This document shows, in pieces, positions 5,083 through 5,384 of a stretch of DNA of 5,384 nt. A program made the translations under genes and the position numbers. Within the stretch, counting starts at the first letter, position 1, and every line of letters begins with the position of its first letter. The DNA is from an uncultured Desulfomonile sp. GTDB lineage: Bacteria; Desulfobacterota; Desulfomonilia; Desulfomonilales; Desulfomonilaceae. Under the pieces are notes generated by a model, which saw only the letters and a list, made by a program, of their open reading frames with translations, ran no database searches and was not told where the DNA came from. The stretch is from assembly GCA_903853735.1 (NCBI GenBank), contig CAINUH010000165.1:1-5384 (forward strand), written 5' to 3'.

Positions 5083-5384
5083 TTCGATGATACTCTATTA
5101 TTGAGGAAATAACACCAATGATAACCGATTGCAATCATGCCTCTTCGCCAAATGGGCTGGGCGTGGTGTCTTGGCAACACTGTGCCCAGCATTGTGGGCT
5201 AACTTTACAAGTACCTAGGTCGAAACGCCTCGAAGACGTTGGTGATGCTTGGAGCAGCAAATATCGTGATGGTCATGAGCGGTTTCCTCCTGCCCAAGTC
5301 GCAGACAACACAACTGAGTCCTGTACGTTGAGGATGCTTTGAAAAACTAAGAAATGTTAATGATAACGTAATAATAGTTAAGAA
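5083..5384. other. Non-coding or unassigned right-hand region
   Basis: I find no gene I can support here. A plus-strand frame at 5118-5342 encodes a low-quality sequence with no recognisable motif. Another plus frame at 5245-5331 gives a 28-residue hydrophobic peptide without an RBS. The stretch holds the hairpin at 5156-5190 and ends in AT-rich DNA (about 5340-5384) that could precede a gene outside the window. Confidence 0.5.
5156..5190 (+). repeat. Long imperfect hairpin upstream of the dipeptidase gene
   Basis: GCTGGGC (5156-5162) and GCCCAGC (5184-5190) are exact inverted repeats. Between them GTGGTGT and ACACTGT extend the stem to 14 bp around a 7-base loop (CTTGGCA). Three of these pairs are G-U when read as plus-strand RNA and would be A-C mismatches in minus-strand RNA, so any RNA function is more likely on the plus strand. 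No U-tract follows, which argues against an intrinsic terminator. Confidence 0.5.

Noticed and set aside
5031..5192. A 54-residue N-terminal extension of the dipeptidase
   Set aside because: It would place the Tat/lipoprotein signal in the interior, and the strong AGGAGG site points to the ATG at 5030.
5118..5342. A plus-strand 74-aa reading frame and a nested 28-aa hydrophobic peptide (5245-5331)
   Set aside because: Neither has an RBS or a recognisable motif, and the first spans the hairpin at 5156-5190. The hydrophobic peptide resembles a membrane segment but is too short to support alone.

Overview
This window looks like a bacterial chromosomal segment, probably from a Gram-negative host. 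One gene encodes a lipoprotein with a twin-arginine signal and another an exported caspase-like protein, Shine-Dalgarno sites are strong (GGAGGG, AGGAGG, GGGAGG), and a group II intron sits between genes. Secreted caspase proteins ending in a DUF1566 domain are familiar from environmental Proteobacteria, Desulfobacterota and Nitrospirota, but the window alone does not fix the taxon.

Layout, left to right. Positions 2-1003 (+) hold a caspase-fold (peptidase C14) protein that enters from the left edge with a signal peptide and ends in a charged coiled coil. A DUF1566 (Lcl C-terminal) domain follows in the -1 frame (952-1398), with no start codon before its conserved core. The two pieces read as one caspase / coiled-coil / DUF1566 gene broken by a frameshift. 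A 63-bp gap separates it from a convergent minus-strand gene for a small SRPBCC-fold protein (1462-1872), with its own RBS and a possible promoter. Positions about 1975-3805 (-) are a complete-looking group II intron: GTGCG 5' end, a 7-nt EBS1-IBS1 match exactly at the 5' splice site, an intact 415-aa reverse transcriptase/maturase without an HNH endonuclease domain, a textbook 34-nt domain V and a domain VI hairpin. Positions 3939-5030 (-) encode a Tat-exported, lipobox-containing M19 dipeptidase-like protein. The remaining 354 bases to the right edge contain its RBS, a weak promoter candidate and a long imperfect hairpin, but no gene I can support.

The minus-strand order is dipeptidase, then intron, then SRPBCC gene. 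The intron is inserted between the two genes in their direction of transcription and interrupts neither reading frame, so it could be spliced from a read-through transcript. I see no metabolic link between the host genes and no evidence of a new defence or retroelement system. The points most worth checking are the broken caspase-DUF1566 gene, the intron boundaries and its insertion next to a small hairpin, and the unusual HxH in the dipeptidase metal site.
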